Below are positions 8,679 to 18,056 of a DNA stretch of 64,000 nucleotides, in pieces. Source of the stretch: Linderina pennispora. Lineage: Eukaryota; Kickxellomycota; Kickxellomycetes; Kickxellales; Kickxellaceae. The notes under the pieces were generated by a model. That model was not told where the DNA came from and did no database searches. It was given only the letters and a program-made list of their open reading frames with translations. A program made the translations under genes and the position numbers. Every line of letters starts with the position of its first letter. Positions within the stretch are counted from its first letter, which is position 1. The DNA lies in the NCBI RefSeq assembly GCF_002104995.1, contig NW_024468261.1, forward strand, positions 1-64,000, written 5' to 3'.

Positions 8679-8985
8679 TTACAGATGGAGTACTAATGAC
8701 TTGATGACTTGAATTTGATGTTTTAAAATAGCACAGCTTGATTCTTTCTAAAATTGATGACACATATGATTGCTTGGTGCATATCTATTAATTACAGATG
8801 GGATTCTAACAACTTGATGAATTTATTATGATTTTTTAAAATGGTATAGTTTAATACTTTCTAAAATTGATGAGTTATATGATTGCTTGGTATTAGATAA
8901 ATAGTTATAAATAGGATGATAACGACTTGATGACTTGAACATGATGTTTTAAAATAGCAGCTTTTGAATAAATCTAATTCTATAA
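8679..8985 (+). repeat. Tandem degenerate repeats of the transposase 3' end
   Basis: About three units of roughly 95-105 bp follow the stop. Each begins with a variant of TCTAAAATTGATGA plus TATGATTGCTTGGT, which copies the last codons of the transposase, and each ends with a TTTTAAAATRGC word. They look like repeated duplication of the gene tail. No ORF. Confidence 0.7.
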
Positions 8986-9382
8986 GGAGATCAGTCAGAA
9001 ATGGTTAGCTATTTAATAATTATTAATATTTTTATTGTTTTCTTGTTCTGATGCCAAATATGGTGCTTCTACGAAACCCCCTTCGGCATCCTGAAAAATT
9101 TCAGTTGATACACAATTAATATGCTTCTACTGAGATAGAGGCTGCGTCCCGAGAAATCAACTGAAATTTTTCAGGATGCCGAAGGGGGTTTCGTAGAAGC
9201 ACCATATTTGGCATCTTTGTTTATTTGTTAATCTAGTTGCTAGAATCTTTTTGGCCAGTGGTAAACATTCTGTATTTTAAAATATTTATCTACTGCTAGT
9301 AATTGATTTCTTATTTGTTAATTGGTTATTCTGTTAACAGATATTTAGTTTCTTTAAACTTTTATATTTATGAATGGCCTCC
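8986..9382 (+). repeat. B1 right terminal direct repeat (397-bp B unit)
   Basis: This matches 5135-5531 in sequence, orientation and loop state. It is followed by TATATG, which restores the TAT duplication and the interrupted relic gene. Confidence 0.9.
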
Positions 9383-9523
9383 TATATGTTTCTTAAGGAA
9401 GTTATGGAATGATGGCATTTTCTAAAATTGATAATGAACCAGAGTTGTGTATCTTATCTTACCACCCATGAACAATCAATTATAAGAATTACAAGAGAAG
9501 GAGTAGAATGTGCATTAGATAAT
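9383..9523 (+). pseudogene. Decayed small-gene start and transposase N-terminus
   Basis: This continues the relic interrupted by B1. It begins with the 5' part of the decayed small gene, then CATTTTCTAAAATTGATAA as in the A-family intergenic gap (15523-15541), then AACAATCAATTATAAG and GAGAAGGAGTAGAATGTGC, which match the first codons of the A transposase with stop mutations. Confidence 0.65.
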
Positions 9524-9580
9524 AAAGTTTTAAAAGTTCTAACTATCTTTTACTAAATTTAGCAGTTGTGAATACCCTCC
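9524..9580 (-). repeat. Remnant of the B2 left terminal unit
   Basis: This aligns with the last 57 bp of unit 12795-13188 (AGTTTTAMAAKTTCTAA... ending GTGAATACCCTCC versus GTGAATGACCTCC). The hairpin part is missing. Confidence 0.65.
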
Positions 9581-9644
9581 ATATTGAACAATATTGATAA
9601 GAACTAGCTATTTTAAAATCAAGTAGCTAGCATCATATCTGTTG

Positions 9645-10874
9645 TTACCCCATATCTACAAAGCAGTCATAGTTGTCATCAATTTTAGATTGTAGAAATC
9701 TATTTTGTAGTTCAACCATTGATGCTTCAAACTCAACCTTTTGAGGTAAAGTATATGTTGGTTCCATTTGTGTTGATCTTTCATTGTGTGATTCAGGATA
9801 GTCAAAGTTTGTCATAACCCAGAGAGTATGATGGTGTTCTACTTGCACATCACTGTTTGCTAGTATTTTCTTCATATTATATAATACACAGCACAGTTTC
9901 ATTTGCACATTGTAAACATTCTTATTCTTTACTCGAACAATCTCCTTATTTGACAACCTTTTGAATGTTGTTCCTAGTTCTCCAAATGTGTTTTCTACCA
10001 TAGAACGGAATGATCCAAGATGGGAATTGTACTCTACTTCTGCTTCTAGTAAGTTTACCCCTCTCTGCTTTCTAATTGGCAAACAAAAGTTATGCATTCC
10101 AAAGTCCTCCTGCTCTTCTTCCTCTGTCATCTCTTGAAGAACACTCTGTGGATAGCCACCATCAAGCACAATACAATCTATAGGGGATATCCTCTTTAAT
10201 AATCCCATGTTTTTAATCATTCTTGAATCTGGATTATCTCTACAGTCTTCTGTTGGTGAAACAAGTAGAACTATTCCATTTATATCAATGCAAACTTGTG
10301 TACGATATCCTGACTTCTTCAACTTGAAGGAATAAAGTCCTGGTTTGTATGCACCATTGTGTAGAGCTCTTGAATCATGGCCATCTAACATTAGTGTTAT
10401 ATGTTTAAACCCATGGGGATTCTGCATCTTTGCTGCAAGTAGTCGTAGCTCTGGAGTAGAAAACATTGTTTGCAGATAGAATGTCAGCTTCTTATTCAAA
10501 TCTTGCATTTCTGAAATGTAGAACATATTGTGAATAACTTGATAGCTACTTCTTGGAAGGAATCTTTCCATTTCATTGATTGACAATCCTTCTACAAGTT
10601 GGTGTAAGATAAGCAATCCTTTTTCTATACTTCTGTAAGGACATGGATAATGAGTGCAGCCAAACAAAACATTCAGAAAGAAGAAAACAGGAATCATCCC
10701 TAGATGTTTAAGAAGTGTATCTTTTATAAGTTTGATTTCTCTTACTTCACGAACTTCACTTCTGTGATATTTTGTATGCTTAAGAACTACCCAGTCATCA
10801 TTCAGAAATTTCCACTTATTTGTGTAGAGCTTATGATATTCCTTTTCTCTGAGTTCTTGTAATTGATGATTCAT
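9645..10874 (-). CDS. DDE transposase, PIF/Harbinger-like (B2)
   Basis: This is an open 409-aa copy starting MNHQLQ. The DDE residues are kept (MLDGHDSRALHNG, IVLDGGYPQSVL, RSMVENTFGELG). It differs from the B1 protein at scattered positions (for example FLPRSSYQV versus FIPRSSYQA), so it is an independent copy. It is preceded by a divergent promoter gap of 43 bp to the small gene. Confidence 0.85.
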   Translation of the reverse strand: MNHQLQELREKEYHKLYTNKWKFLNDDWVVLKHTKYHRSEVREVREIKLIKDTLLKHLGMIPVFFFLNVLFGCTHYPCPYRSIEKGLLILHQLVEGLSINEMERFLPRSSYQVIHNMFYISEMQDLNKKLTFYLQTMFSTPELRLLAAKMQNPHGFKHITLMLDGHDSRALHNGAYKPGLYSFKLKKSGYRTQVCIDINGIVLLVSPTEDCRDNPDSRMIKNMGLLKRISPIDCIVLDGGYPQSVLQEMTEEEEQEDFGMHNFCLPIRKQRGVNLLEAEVEYNSHLGSFRSMVENTFGELGTTFKRLSNKEIVRVKNKNVYNVQMKLCCVLYNMKKILANSDVQVEHHHTLWVMTNFDYPESHNERSTQMEPTYTLPQKVEFEASMVELQNRFLQSKIDDNYDCFVDMG

Positions 10875-10917
10875 CTGTGCGATGTACTAATAAATTTAAA
10901 AGTTGTCATTTATTATA

Positions 10918-11157
10918 ATGGGCCCATTCTATAAGTTCTTCAACACTCAACTTTCTGAGCTAGATGAGGAAGAGAGAGAAAAGCTAGTCCAACTACTTAG
11001 CAGAAATTTCAATATGAGCAGAAAATTAACAGTGTACATCAGAGCATGGATTAAGAATGTTTCAGAAGATAGGGGTGTTAGTATTAAGCATGTGTTTGAT
11101 GTATGCAACTACAGTTGTGCAGATATGGAAGTAATGGTTGCCAACTGCCCATTTTAA
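10918..11157 (+). CDS. Conserved 79-aa element protein (B2)
   Basis: This is almost identical to the B1 small protein, differing at a few residues (NTQLSELD versus NTRLAELD). The start MGPF is chosen by alignment with family A; an upstream in-frame ATG at 10903 is possible. Function unknown. Confidence 0.7.
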   Translation: MGPFYKFFNTQLSELDEEEREKLVQLLSRNFNMSRKLTVYIRAWIKNVSEDRGVSIKHVFDVCNYSCADMEVMVANCPF

Positions 11158-11159
11158 AA

Positions 11160-12803
11160 CTAGATCCTCTCAGTATGGATAATACGATTATGAATTCTAG
11201 TTACTTTAAGCACCACTTCTTGATTTGGTTGGCCAATAACAGAAGCAATACATTCACCAAATGGACTACTTGCCAGTACTTTGATAAGTATATGAGTGCT
11301 ACTAACTATTTCATTGTGAATCATAGAAATATCTAGATAGTAGAAAGGTAATCCTCTAAAAGTATATAGGAAGTAATAACTAACTAAGAACTCATCACCA
11401 ACATGAAGTATGTTGTAAGCAACTTTATATCTAGCTGGCTTGAGATCAGTATTTTCTCTTAAATATGTAGGTTCTAGATCATCAAGTTCAATATTGCTAA
11501 TATCTGCAAGAAGGTCATCTATTCCTAAACCATCAGTATTATCACTAACAATTGAGAGAGTTGAAAGCCTAACTTTCTCTCTTGCTTGCTGAGCTGTTAA
11601 CCAATCAATATGTATTCCACGATAGTTAATAAGTCCCATTTCAGCAAATGTATGTTGTTGTCTTTCTCTTGAAGCAACTGGCCAGAAGGAGTTTCTCTGA
11701 CTAGGAACAATAGTGATGTTTGTGATATCTCTTCTCAGAACAACTTCAGATTCAAGAGGACCACTACTAGTAGCATATGTAAGAAGAACAGTTGGGTGTC
11801 CATTGAATGTAAGATTAGAAACAACAGTCATCATATCCTCATTCTTTTTCAACTTTTTAGCTATTCCTTGTTTCTTCTTAGTTGTTTTATTGAACCAATG
11901 GCAGTAACCAAGAGAATGTTCTTTATGGAAGTAAATACACAATGTATGTTTGTTATGAATCTGATCAACTAGTGCCATCCATTGCTTTTCATAAGATGTT
12001 GCAAATGTCCTGCAGTTATGAAGAAACTCAAGAGTATTGACAATTAAGTTTGTGTTCCATTCTACTTCCTTCAACTCAGGAGAGTGAACAGTAAGCTCAA
12101 GTCTCATTAATCCTTCATTCCTACAAGCAACAAGTGTTTCACCAAACTGTTGAGAAGTTGGCATCACTAGCTCTGATAGCTTAGAAGTAAGTTGATTGCG
12201 AACTTCACCACTTTCTAAGAGTTGAACAAATTTATTATACAACTTGTTCCTTATTCTTATCTCATCTTCTTCAGTAAACCAGCTAATACAGTTTGCTCCA
12301 ACTTTATTTTCATCATCAAGAATATCTTTGCTACTGATTCCATTATCAAGAAGAAATTCCTTAACAATAGCTCTAGAAGAAATATTTAGACAATCCATAG
12401 TAATATCATAGTTTTGAAGAAATACATGTTCTTGATGCATCCTAAGAAAGATATCAGTTAGTGCAGGATCAGCTATTGCAACATTTGGAGCAGATACTTT
12501 ATACACAGAGACATTACCATTTGTCACACTTGTGCTGCATCTTATGTATTTAAAACTATAACCATCACCAAATACTCTATGCAATCTATCAAAAGGAGTA
12601 ATATTGTGAAGTTGATCCATTAGAGTATATGAGTCAGGAATCTCAACAACACATGAATCCATAAAGATATCAGATTGCTGAACAAATCCTTGCTGTTCAA
12701 TGCCATTACTAGTATATCTTGCATCAGATATATCAGGCATATTATCTCTATTCTTTAACTCAAGTCCCAAAAGGGAGTTAAGATGTACTCTTAAGGAGGC
12801 CAT
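11160..12803 (-). CDS. Rep-like 547-aa protein (B2)
   Basis: This is an open copy of the B Rep-like protein with all conserved blocks (NYDITMDCLNISSR, RNKLYNKFVQLLESGEVR, GLMRLELTVHSPEL, CHWFN, TIVPSQRNSFW). Its start ATG is inside the terminal unit, which begins at 12795 on the plus strand. Substitutions relative to B1 are concentrated in the N-terminal third and the last 80 residues. Confidence 0.6.
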   Translation of the reverse strand: MASLRVHLNSLLGLELKNRDNMPDISDARYTSNGIEQQGFVQQSDIFMDSCVVEIPDSYTLMDQLHNITPFDRLHRVFGDGYSFKYIRCSTSVTNGNVSVYKVSAPNVAIADPALTDIFLRMHQEHVFLQNYDITMDCLNISSRAIVKEFLLDNGISSKDILDDENKVGANCISWFTEEDEIRIRNKLYNKFVQLLESGEVRNQLTSKLSELVMPTSQQFGETLVACRNEGLMRLELTVHSPELKEVEWNTNLIVNTLEFLHNCRTFATSYEKQWMALVDQIHNKHTLCIYFHKEHSLGYCHWFNKTTKKKQGIAKKLKKNEDMMTVVSNLTFNGHPTVLLTYATSSGPLESEVVLRRDITNITIVPSQRNSFWPVASRERQQHTFAEMGLINYRGIHIDWLTAQQAREKVRLSTLSIVSDNTDGLGIDDLLADISNIELDDLEPTYLRENTDLKPARYKVAYNILHVGDEFLVSYYFLYTFRGLPFYYLDISMIHNEIVSSTHILIKVLASSPFGECIASVIGQPNQEVVLKVTRIHNRIIHTERI

Positions 12804-13188
12804 TCACAAATAAGAAAGTTTAAAGAAACTTAATATCTTGTATCAGAATAACCAAGTATTAAATAACAAATCAATTACTAGTAGTTGAAAAATATTTTAA
12901 AAATCAGAATGTTTAGTGATGGCCAAAAAGATTTTAGCAACTAGATTAACTAATAAATAAAAATATAAGAACAGACGCTTCTCGGAAACCCCCTTCGGCA
13001 TCCTGAAAAATTTCAGTTGATACACAATTAATATGCTTCTACTGAGATACAGCTGGTCACAAGAAATCAACTGAAATTTTTCAGGATGCCGAAGGGGGTT
13101 TCGGAGAAGTTCAAAAAAAACAAAAGAACAAAAAGTTTTACAATTTCTAATTATTTTTTACTTAGTTTAGTGATTGTGAATGACCTCC
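12795..13188 (-). repeat. B2 right terminal unit, loop inverted
   Basis: This unit is in reverse orientation (starts GGAGGCCATTC, ends GAATGACCTCC). Its hairpin arms hold CCTTCGGCATCCTG. On the plus strand the loop still begins ACACAATTAATATGC, so within the unit it is inverted relative to B1. The loop also has a small divergent patch (CAGCTGGTCACAAG). Confidence 0.85.
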
Positions 13189-13189
13189 T

Positions 13190-13649
13190 GGAGGTCATTC
13201 AGAGCTAGTTATCTGCATAACAACTATTTATACATGTTTAAACTATTGGCAATTTCAGTGAAATAAAAATTTCACCCAAACCGCCATCGGCATCTTGGAA
13301 AAGTTTCAGTGAACATAATTTCAACCAGAAGAAAAACCTTTGCATATTTGGGTTAATTATCATTGGGCAACAAAAGTCAATATCTCAATAGATGTGGCTA
13401 AGCAACCACAAGGAAATTATGTTCACTGAAACTTTTCCAAGATGCCGATGGCGGTTTGGGTGAAATGGCAAAAAAAATATTTGTATTTTTAAAATCAATT
13501 ATACACACAAAAACATTCTGGACACAACAATTATAAATATCTGTTACAAAAATATCTAGTAGCAAAAAATAGTTCTGAAAACGATTATTCAAATAACTAT
13601 CTAACAAAATTGTAATTTACTAAAATTTACAAGTCCAGGAATGACCCCC
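13190..13649 (-). repeat. A2 left terminal unit
   Basis: This is a 460-bp A unit in reverse orientation. It has two 1-base deletions in the loop relative to A1. Hairpin arms are 13269-13321 and 13414-13466. In unit orientation the loop is in state A. The ATG of the Rep-like gene is inside its inner end. Confidence 0.9.
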
Positions 13650-15275
13650 TTCCAAAGTGAACTAAGAGCATTACTAACAAGAGTGTTGTCAGAAAGAAGA
13701 AATATGCCTGATGTTGCTGATGCTAGGTATACTGCTAGAGGTGTAGAGCAACTTGGATTTAAGCACTCTTCTGAAATATTTGTTGACTCATTCATTGTTG
13801 AGGTTGTTGTTGAGAAATGCAGTGAATCAGATATAAAGGTGAAGCAGAAGTCAGCTAGTGTTAGATTGCATAAAGTATTTGGAGAAGGTTTTGGTTATAA
13901 GTATGTTAGAAGCAAGATTAGTGAGCAATATGGACCAGTTGCTATTTACAAAGTATCTACCCCAAACATTGCAATAACTAGTTCTTTGTTAACAGTGAAG
14001 TTTGCTACTATGGCTGATCACAAAATATTTCTACAGAATTATGACATCACAATGGATTGTATGAATATCTCATCTAGAAATATTATCTATAAATACCTTT
14101 TAGAAAGAGGAGTTGAAAAGAAAGATGTTGTAGATGATTTACACAAGTCTGGCTCTAACTGTATTAGCTGGTTTACAAAGAAAGGAGATGTTAAAGTTAA
14201 GAACAAAATTTATAACAAGTTTATTCAGCTTCTTGAGAGTGGTGAAGTTCGTAATCCTCTTAGTTCCAAACTTTCTGAATTTGTAATGCCAACTTTGCAC
14301 AACTTTGGAGAAACATTGTATGCTTGCAGAAACTCTGGTTTGACTAGGATAGAACTAACTGTACATTCTTCTCAGATGCAAACAGTTGAATGGAATAGTA
14401 ACTTGCTTCTTAACACAGTTCAGTTTATGAATGAATGCAGAACATTTGCAACTTCTTATGAAAAGCAGTGGAAAGCACTTGTTGATAAAGTTAGTAGTTG
14501 TTATACAGTTTGCATTTATGTGAGACAACAGCATACTCTAGCATATTGTCATTGGTTTAACTCTATCACATCAAAGAAGCAAGGAATTATTAAGAAACTA
14601 AACAAGAATGATGATCCAATGGTAGTTGTTGCTAATCTCTCATTCAACAACAGACCTACACTTTATCAAATATATGATTCACTTGAGAGTGGTCTTGAAA
14701 CAGAAAAAGTTCTTAGAAGAGTTGATGAGAATATAACTATTGTTCCAAGTCAGAGAAACTCCTTCTGGTCAACTTATCCTACAACTAAGCAGTATCACAC
14801 TTTTGAAGAGATGGGATTAGTTAACTATAAAGGAATGCATATTGGTTGGATAGATAGTAAGCAAGCAAAGAGTAAGATATGTCTATCAAAAATGTCAGAG
14901 GATAAATATTCTGCAAAAGAGGAAAACATCAATGCATTAACAACAGCAATAGACAATATCACACTTGATGAAACTAGCCATATATTTATCAAAGAGAATA
15001 CAGATCTGAAACCTTCATTGTATAGAGTTGCTTACAATGTTCTTCAGTTAGGTGATGAATTTACAGCTACACATTATGCACTCCATACTTTTAGAGGACA
15101 TTCATACTTCTATGTTGATATTCTTATTAAAGGGAGAGATAAACAGCCAACTCTTATTAGGACACCAGTTGACAGTTCTATTGGAAAAGCAATTTCTCAA
15201 CAGTTAGGAGAAAGAAAGCAACAAATATATCTAAGAGTTATAAGTGTGGGATATAGAACAATCACAGTTGAATAG
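13641..15275 (+). CDS. Rep-like 544-aa protein (A2)
   Basis: The predicted protein is identical to those of A1 and A3. It starts in the terminal motif (GGAATGACCCCC) and ends just before a shared TTTTAAAA with the convergent small gene. Conserved motifs and the limits of functional inference are as given for the A1 copy. Confidence 0.6.
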   Translation: MTPFQSELRALLTRVLSERRNMPDVADARYTARGVEQLGFKHSSEIFVDSFIVEVVVEKCSESDIKVKQKSASVRLHKVFGEGFGYKYVRSKISEQYGPVAIYKVSTPNIAITSSLLTVKFATMADHKIFLQNYDITMDCMNISSRNIIYKYLLERGVEKKDVVDDLHKSGSNCISWFTKKGDVKVKNKIYNKFIQLLESGEVRNPLSSKLSEFVMPTLHNFGETLYACRNSGLTRIELTVHSSQMQTVEWNSNLLLNTVQFMNECRTFATSYEKQWKALVDKVSSCYTVCIYVRQQHTLAYCHWFNSITSKKQGIIKKLNKNDDPMVVVANLSFNNRPTLYQIYDSLESGLETEKVLRRVDENITIVPSQRNSFWSTYPTTKQYHTFEEMGLVNYKGMHIGWIDSKQAKSKICLSKMSEDKYSAKEENINALTTAIDNITLDETSHIFIKENTDLKPSLYRVAYNVLQLGDEFTATHYALHTFRGHSYFYVDILIKGRDKQPTLIRTPVDSSIGKAISQQLGERKQQIYLRVISVGYRTITVE

Positions 15276-15283
15276 CAGCCATT

Positions 15284-15523
15284 TTAAAACATAGTATAAG
15301 CAACCATTCTCTCCATATCTCTATGGAAAGTATGACAAACATCATACACATGTTCAACCCTTACCTCACAATCAGTAGCAATATGTTGGATCCAATTACG
15401 CACTTGTATTGCTAAGTCATCACTCATATCAAAGTCATGAATAAGTAGCAGAGTAAGCATATCTCTTTCTTCCTCACACATCTCAGCTAAATGTTGCTTG
15501 AAGAAGTTCTGGAATGATCCCAT
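15284..15523 (-). CDS. Conserved 79-aa element protein (A2)
   Basis: This is identical to the A1 and A3 small proteins. It is convergent with the Rep-like gene (8-bp gap) and divergent from the broken transposase (51-bp gap to MDNQ). Confidence 0.7.
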   Translation of the reverse strand: MGSFQNFFKQHLAEMCEEERDMLTLLLIHDFDMSDDLAIQVRNWIQHIATDCEVRVEHVYDVCHTFHRDMERMVAYTMF

Positions 15524-15574
15524 TTTCTAAAATTGATAAAAGTTGAAATTTTTATTTATGACTACCTCACACAG

Positions 15575-16004
15575 ATGGACAATCAATTACAAGAATTAAG
15601 AGAGAAGGAGTGGAATGTGCTCTACACAACAAAGTGGAGATTTCTTGATGAAGACTGGTTAGTACATAAACAACAGAAGTACTATAGGAGTGAAGCTCAT
15701 GAAGTGAAAGAAATAAAGCTCATCAAAGATACACTTGTAAAGCAACTTGGAATGATCCCTGTGTTCTTCTTCTTAAATGTTCTATTTGGTGGAAAGCAGT
15801 ATCCATGTCCTTACAGAAATGTTGAGAAAGGACTCTTGATTTTGTACCAGTTAGTTGCTGGGCTATCAATCAATGAGATGGAGAGGTTTATTCCTAAGAG
15901 CAGCTACCAAGTAATTCATAATATGTTCTATATCTCAGAGTTAAGTGAGTTGAACAAGAAGCTTTCACACTACTTGCACACAATGTTCTCCACTCCAGAA
16001 CTAA
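15575..16004 (+). pseudogene. A2 transposase, 5' part (split by A3)
   Basis: This encodes the first about 143 residues of the A transposase (MDNQLQELREKEW onward) and stops where A3 begins, in the codons for TPELR. It ends before the first catalytic Asp, so this part cannot be active. The remainder resumes at 20187. Confidence 0.85.
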
Positions 16005-16466
16005 GGGGGTCATTCCTGGACTTGTAAATTTTAGTAAATTACAATTTTGTTAGATAGTTATTTGAATAATCGTTTTCAGAACTATTTTTTGCTACTAGAT
16101 ATTTTTGTAACAGATATTTATAATTGTTGTGTCCAGAATGTTTTTGTGTGTATAATTGATTTTAAAAATACAAATATTTTTTTTGCCATTTCACCCAAAC
16201 CGCCATCGGCATCTTGGAAAAGTTTCAGTGAACATAATTTCAACCAGAAAGAAAAACCTTTGCATATTTGGGGTTAATTATCATTGGGCAACAAAAGTCA
16301 ATATCTCAATAGATGTGGCTAAGCAACCACAAGGAAATTATGTTCACTGAAACTTTTCCAAGATGCCGATGGCGGTTTGGGTGAAATTTTTATTTCACTG
16401 AAATTGCCAATAGTTTAAACATGTATAAATAGTTGTTATGCAGATAACTAGCTCTGAATGACCTCC
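16005..16466 (+). repeat. A3 left terminal unit, loop state B
   Basis: This is a 462-bp unit. Arms are 16188-16240 and 16335-16387. The loop 16241-16334 reads CAACCAGAAAG first, the exact reverse complement of the A1 loop, while everything outside the loop is in the A1 orientation. Confidence 0.95.
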
Positions 16467-16527
16467 TTATTGAAGCATTTTCTATCAATGCAAATTTCTT
16501 ACTGAGAATTCCTATTTTAAAAGTTAC

Positions 16528-17757
16528 TTATGACATGTCTACATAGAAGTTCATTGACTCATCAATTTTAGCTTGAATCAGTCTATCTTGTAGTTCTCTC
16601 ATTGAAGCTTCTAACTCTACTTTTTGTGGTAAAGTACTTCCAACTTCAGCATGTGTTGATCTCTCCTGGTTGTTGCTAGGGTAGTCAAAGTTAGATAGAA
16701 CCCAAAGTGTGTGGTGATGTTCAACAGGAACTTTACTAGCTGCTAGGATCTTCTTCATATTGTAGAGTAAGCAACAGAGTTTAAACTGCACATTGTATAC
16801 AGTTGTGTTTCTAATTCTCACAACTTCTCTATTTGATAGTCTCTTAAATGTGTTACCTAGTTCTCCAAATGTGCTCTCAACCATTGATCTAAATGACCCA
16901 AGTTTGCTATTATATTCTAACTCTGCTTCACTTAAGTTGGTTCCTCTTGGCTTTCTAACTGGTAAGCAAAAGTTATGCATTCCAAAATTCTCATTCTCTT
17001 CTGCTTCTGTTAACTCTTCCAGAATACTTTGAGGATAACCACCATCTAAAACAACACAATCTACTGGAGAGATGTATTTCAATAGTGACATATTCTTAAT
17101 CATCTTAGAGTCTGGGTGGTCTTTACATTCCTCAGTTGGTGAAACAAGGACAACCATTCCATTCAAATCAATGCAAACTTGTGTTCTATATCCTGACTTC
17201 TTCAACTTGAAGGAATAAAGATTTGGTTTGTATGCACCATTATGTAGAGCTCGTGAGTCATGTCCATCTAACATAAGAGTTATATGCTTAAAGTTTGTTG
17301 GATTCTGAATCTTTGCTGAGATCACTCTTAGTTCTGGAGTGGAGAACATTGTGTGCAAGTAGTGTGAAAGCTTCTTGTTCAACTCACTTAACTCTGAGAT
17401 ATAGAACATATTATGAATTACTTGGTAGCTGCTCTTAGGAATAAACCTCTCCATCTCATTGATTGATAGCCCAGCAACTAACTGGTACAAAATCAAGAGT
17501 CCTTTCTCAACATTTCTGTAAGGACATGGATACTGCTTTCCACCAAATAGAACATTTAAGAAGAAGAACACAGGGATCATTCCAAGTTGCTTTACAAGTG
17601 TATCTTTGATGAGCTTTATTTCTTTCACTTCATGAGCTTCACTCCTATAGTACTTCTGTTGTTTATGTACTAACCAGTCTTCATCAAGAAATCTCCACTT
17701 TGTTGTGTAGAGCACATTCCACTCCTTCTCTCTTAATTCTTGTAATTGATTGTCCAT
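16528..17757 (-). CDS. DDE transposase, PIF/Harbinger-like (A3)
   Basis: This is identical to the A1 transposase protein (409 aa from MDNQ), with the DDE triad intact. Since A2 has lost its own transposase, this copy or A1 could supply the enzyme for it in trans (inference). TTTTAAAA follows the stop. Confidence 0.85.
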   Translation of the reverse strand: MDNQLQELREKEWNVLYTTKWRFLDEDWLVHKQQKYYRSEAHEVKEIKLIKDTLVKQLGMIPVFFFLNVLFGGKQYPCPYRNVEKGLLILYQLVAGLSINEMERFIPKSSYQVIHNMFYISELSELNKKLSHYLHTMFSTPELRVISAKIQNPTNFKHITLMLDGHDSRALHNGAYKPNLYSFKLKKSGYRTQVCIDLNGMVVLVSPTEECKDHPDSKMIKNMSLLKYISPVDCVVLDGGYPQSILEELTEAEENENFGMHNFCLPVRKPRGTNLSEAELEYNSKLGSFRSMVESTFGELGNTFKRLSNREVVRIRNTTVYNVQFKLCCLLYNMKKILAASKVPVEHHHTLWVLSNFDYPSNNQERSTHAEVGSTLPQKVELEASMRELQDRLIQAKIDESMNFYVDMS

Positions 17758-17808
17758 CTGTGTGAGGTAGTCATAAATAAAAATTTCAACTTTTATCAAT
17801 TTTAGAAA

Positions 17809-18048
17809 ATGGGATCATTCCAGAACTTCTTCAAGCAACATTTAGCTGAGATGTGTGAGGAAGAAAGAGATATGCTTACTCTGCTACTTATTCATGACTT
17901 TGATATGAGTGATGACTTAGCAATACAAGTGCGTAATTGGATCCAACATATTGCTACTGATTGTGAGGTAAGGGTTGAACATGTGTATGATGTTTGTCAT
18001 ACTTTCCATAGAGATATGGAGAGAATGGTTGCTTATACTATGTTTTAA
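17809..18048 (+). CDS. Conserved 79-aa element protein (A3)
   Basis: This is identical to the A1 copy, in the same divergent/convergent position between transposase and Rep-like genes. Confidence 0.7.
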   Translation: MGSFQNFFKQHLAEMCEEERDMLTLLLIHDFDMSDDLAIQVRNWIQHIATDCEVRVEHVYDVCHTFHRDMERMVAYTMF

Positions 18049-18056
18049 AATGGCTG

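Larger units (their letters stand above)
5135..9382 (+). mobile_element. Element B1, intact family-B transposon
   Basis: This is a complete 4,248-bp element with 397-bp direct terminal repeats (5135-5531 and 8986-9382), identical as far as I can see. The ends are GGAGATCAGTC and GAATGGCCTCC. The flanks are CTAT before and TATAT after, giving a TAT target duplication inside a decayed small gene that can be followed on both sides (4990-5134 and 9383 on). It holds Rep-like (+), small (-) and transposase (+) genes in the same relative arrangement as family A. All genes are open. Confidence 0.85.
9524..13188 (-). mobile_element. Element B2, family B with a truncated left repeat
   Basis: All three genes are open (transposase -, small +, Rep-like -). 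The right terminal unit (12795-13188) is complete, but only about 57 bp of a degenerate left unit remain (9524-9580, ending GAATACCCTCC). B2 and B1 are close (Rep-like proteins differ at scattered positions) but clearly older relative to each other than A1 and A3. The right edge is one base from A2, so A2 landed at or in its boundary. Confidence 0.75.

Noticed and set aside
1-13189. Large-scale palindrome formed by A1/B1 versus B2/A2
   Set aside because: The mirror-like order results from separate insertions in opposite orientations. The centre positions of gene pairs do not coincide (about 8,670 for A, about 9,160 for B), so it is not one inverted duplication.
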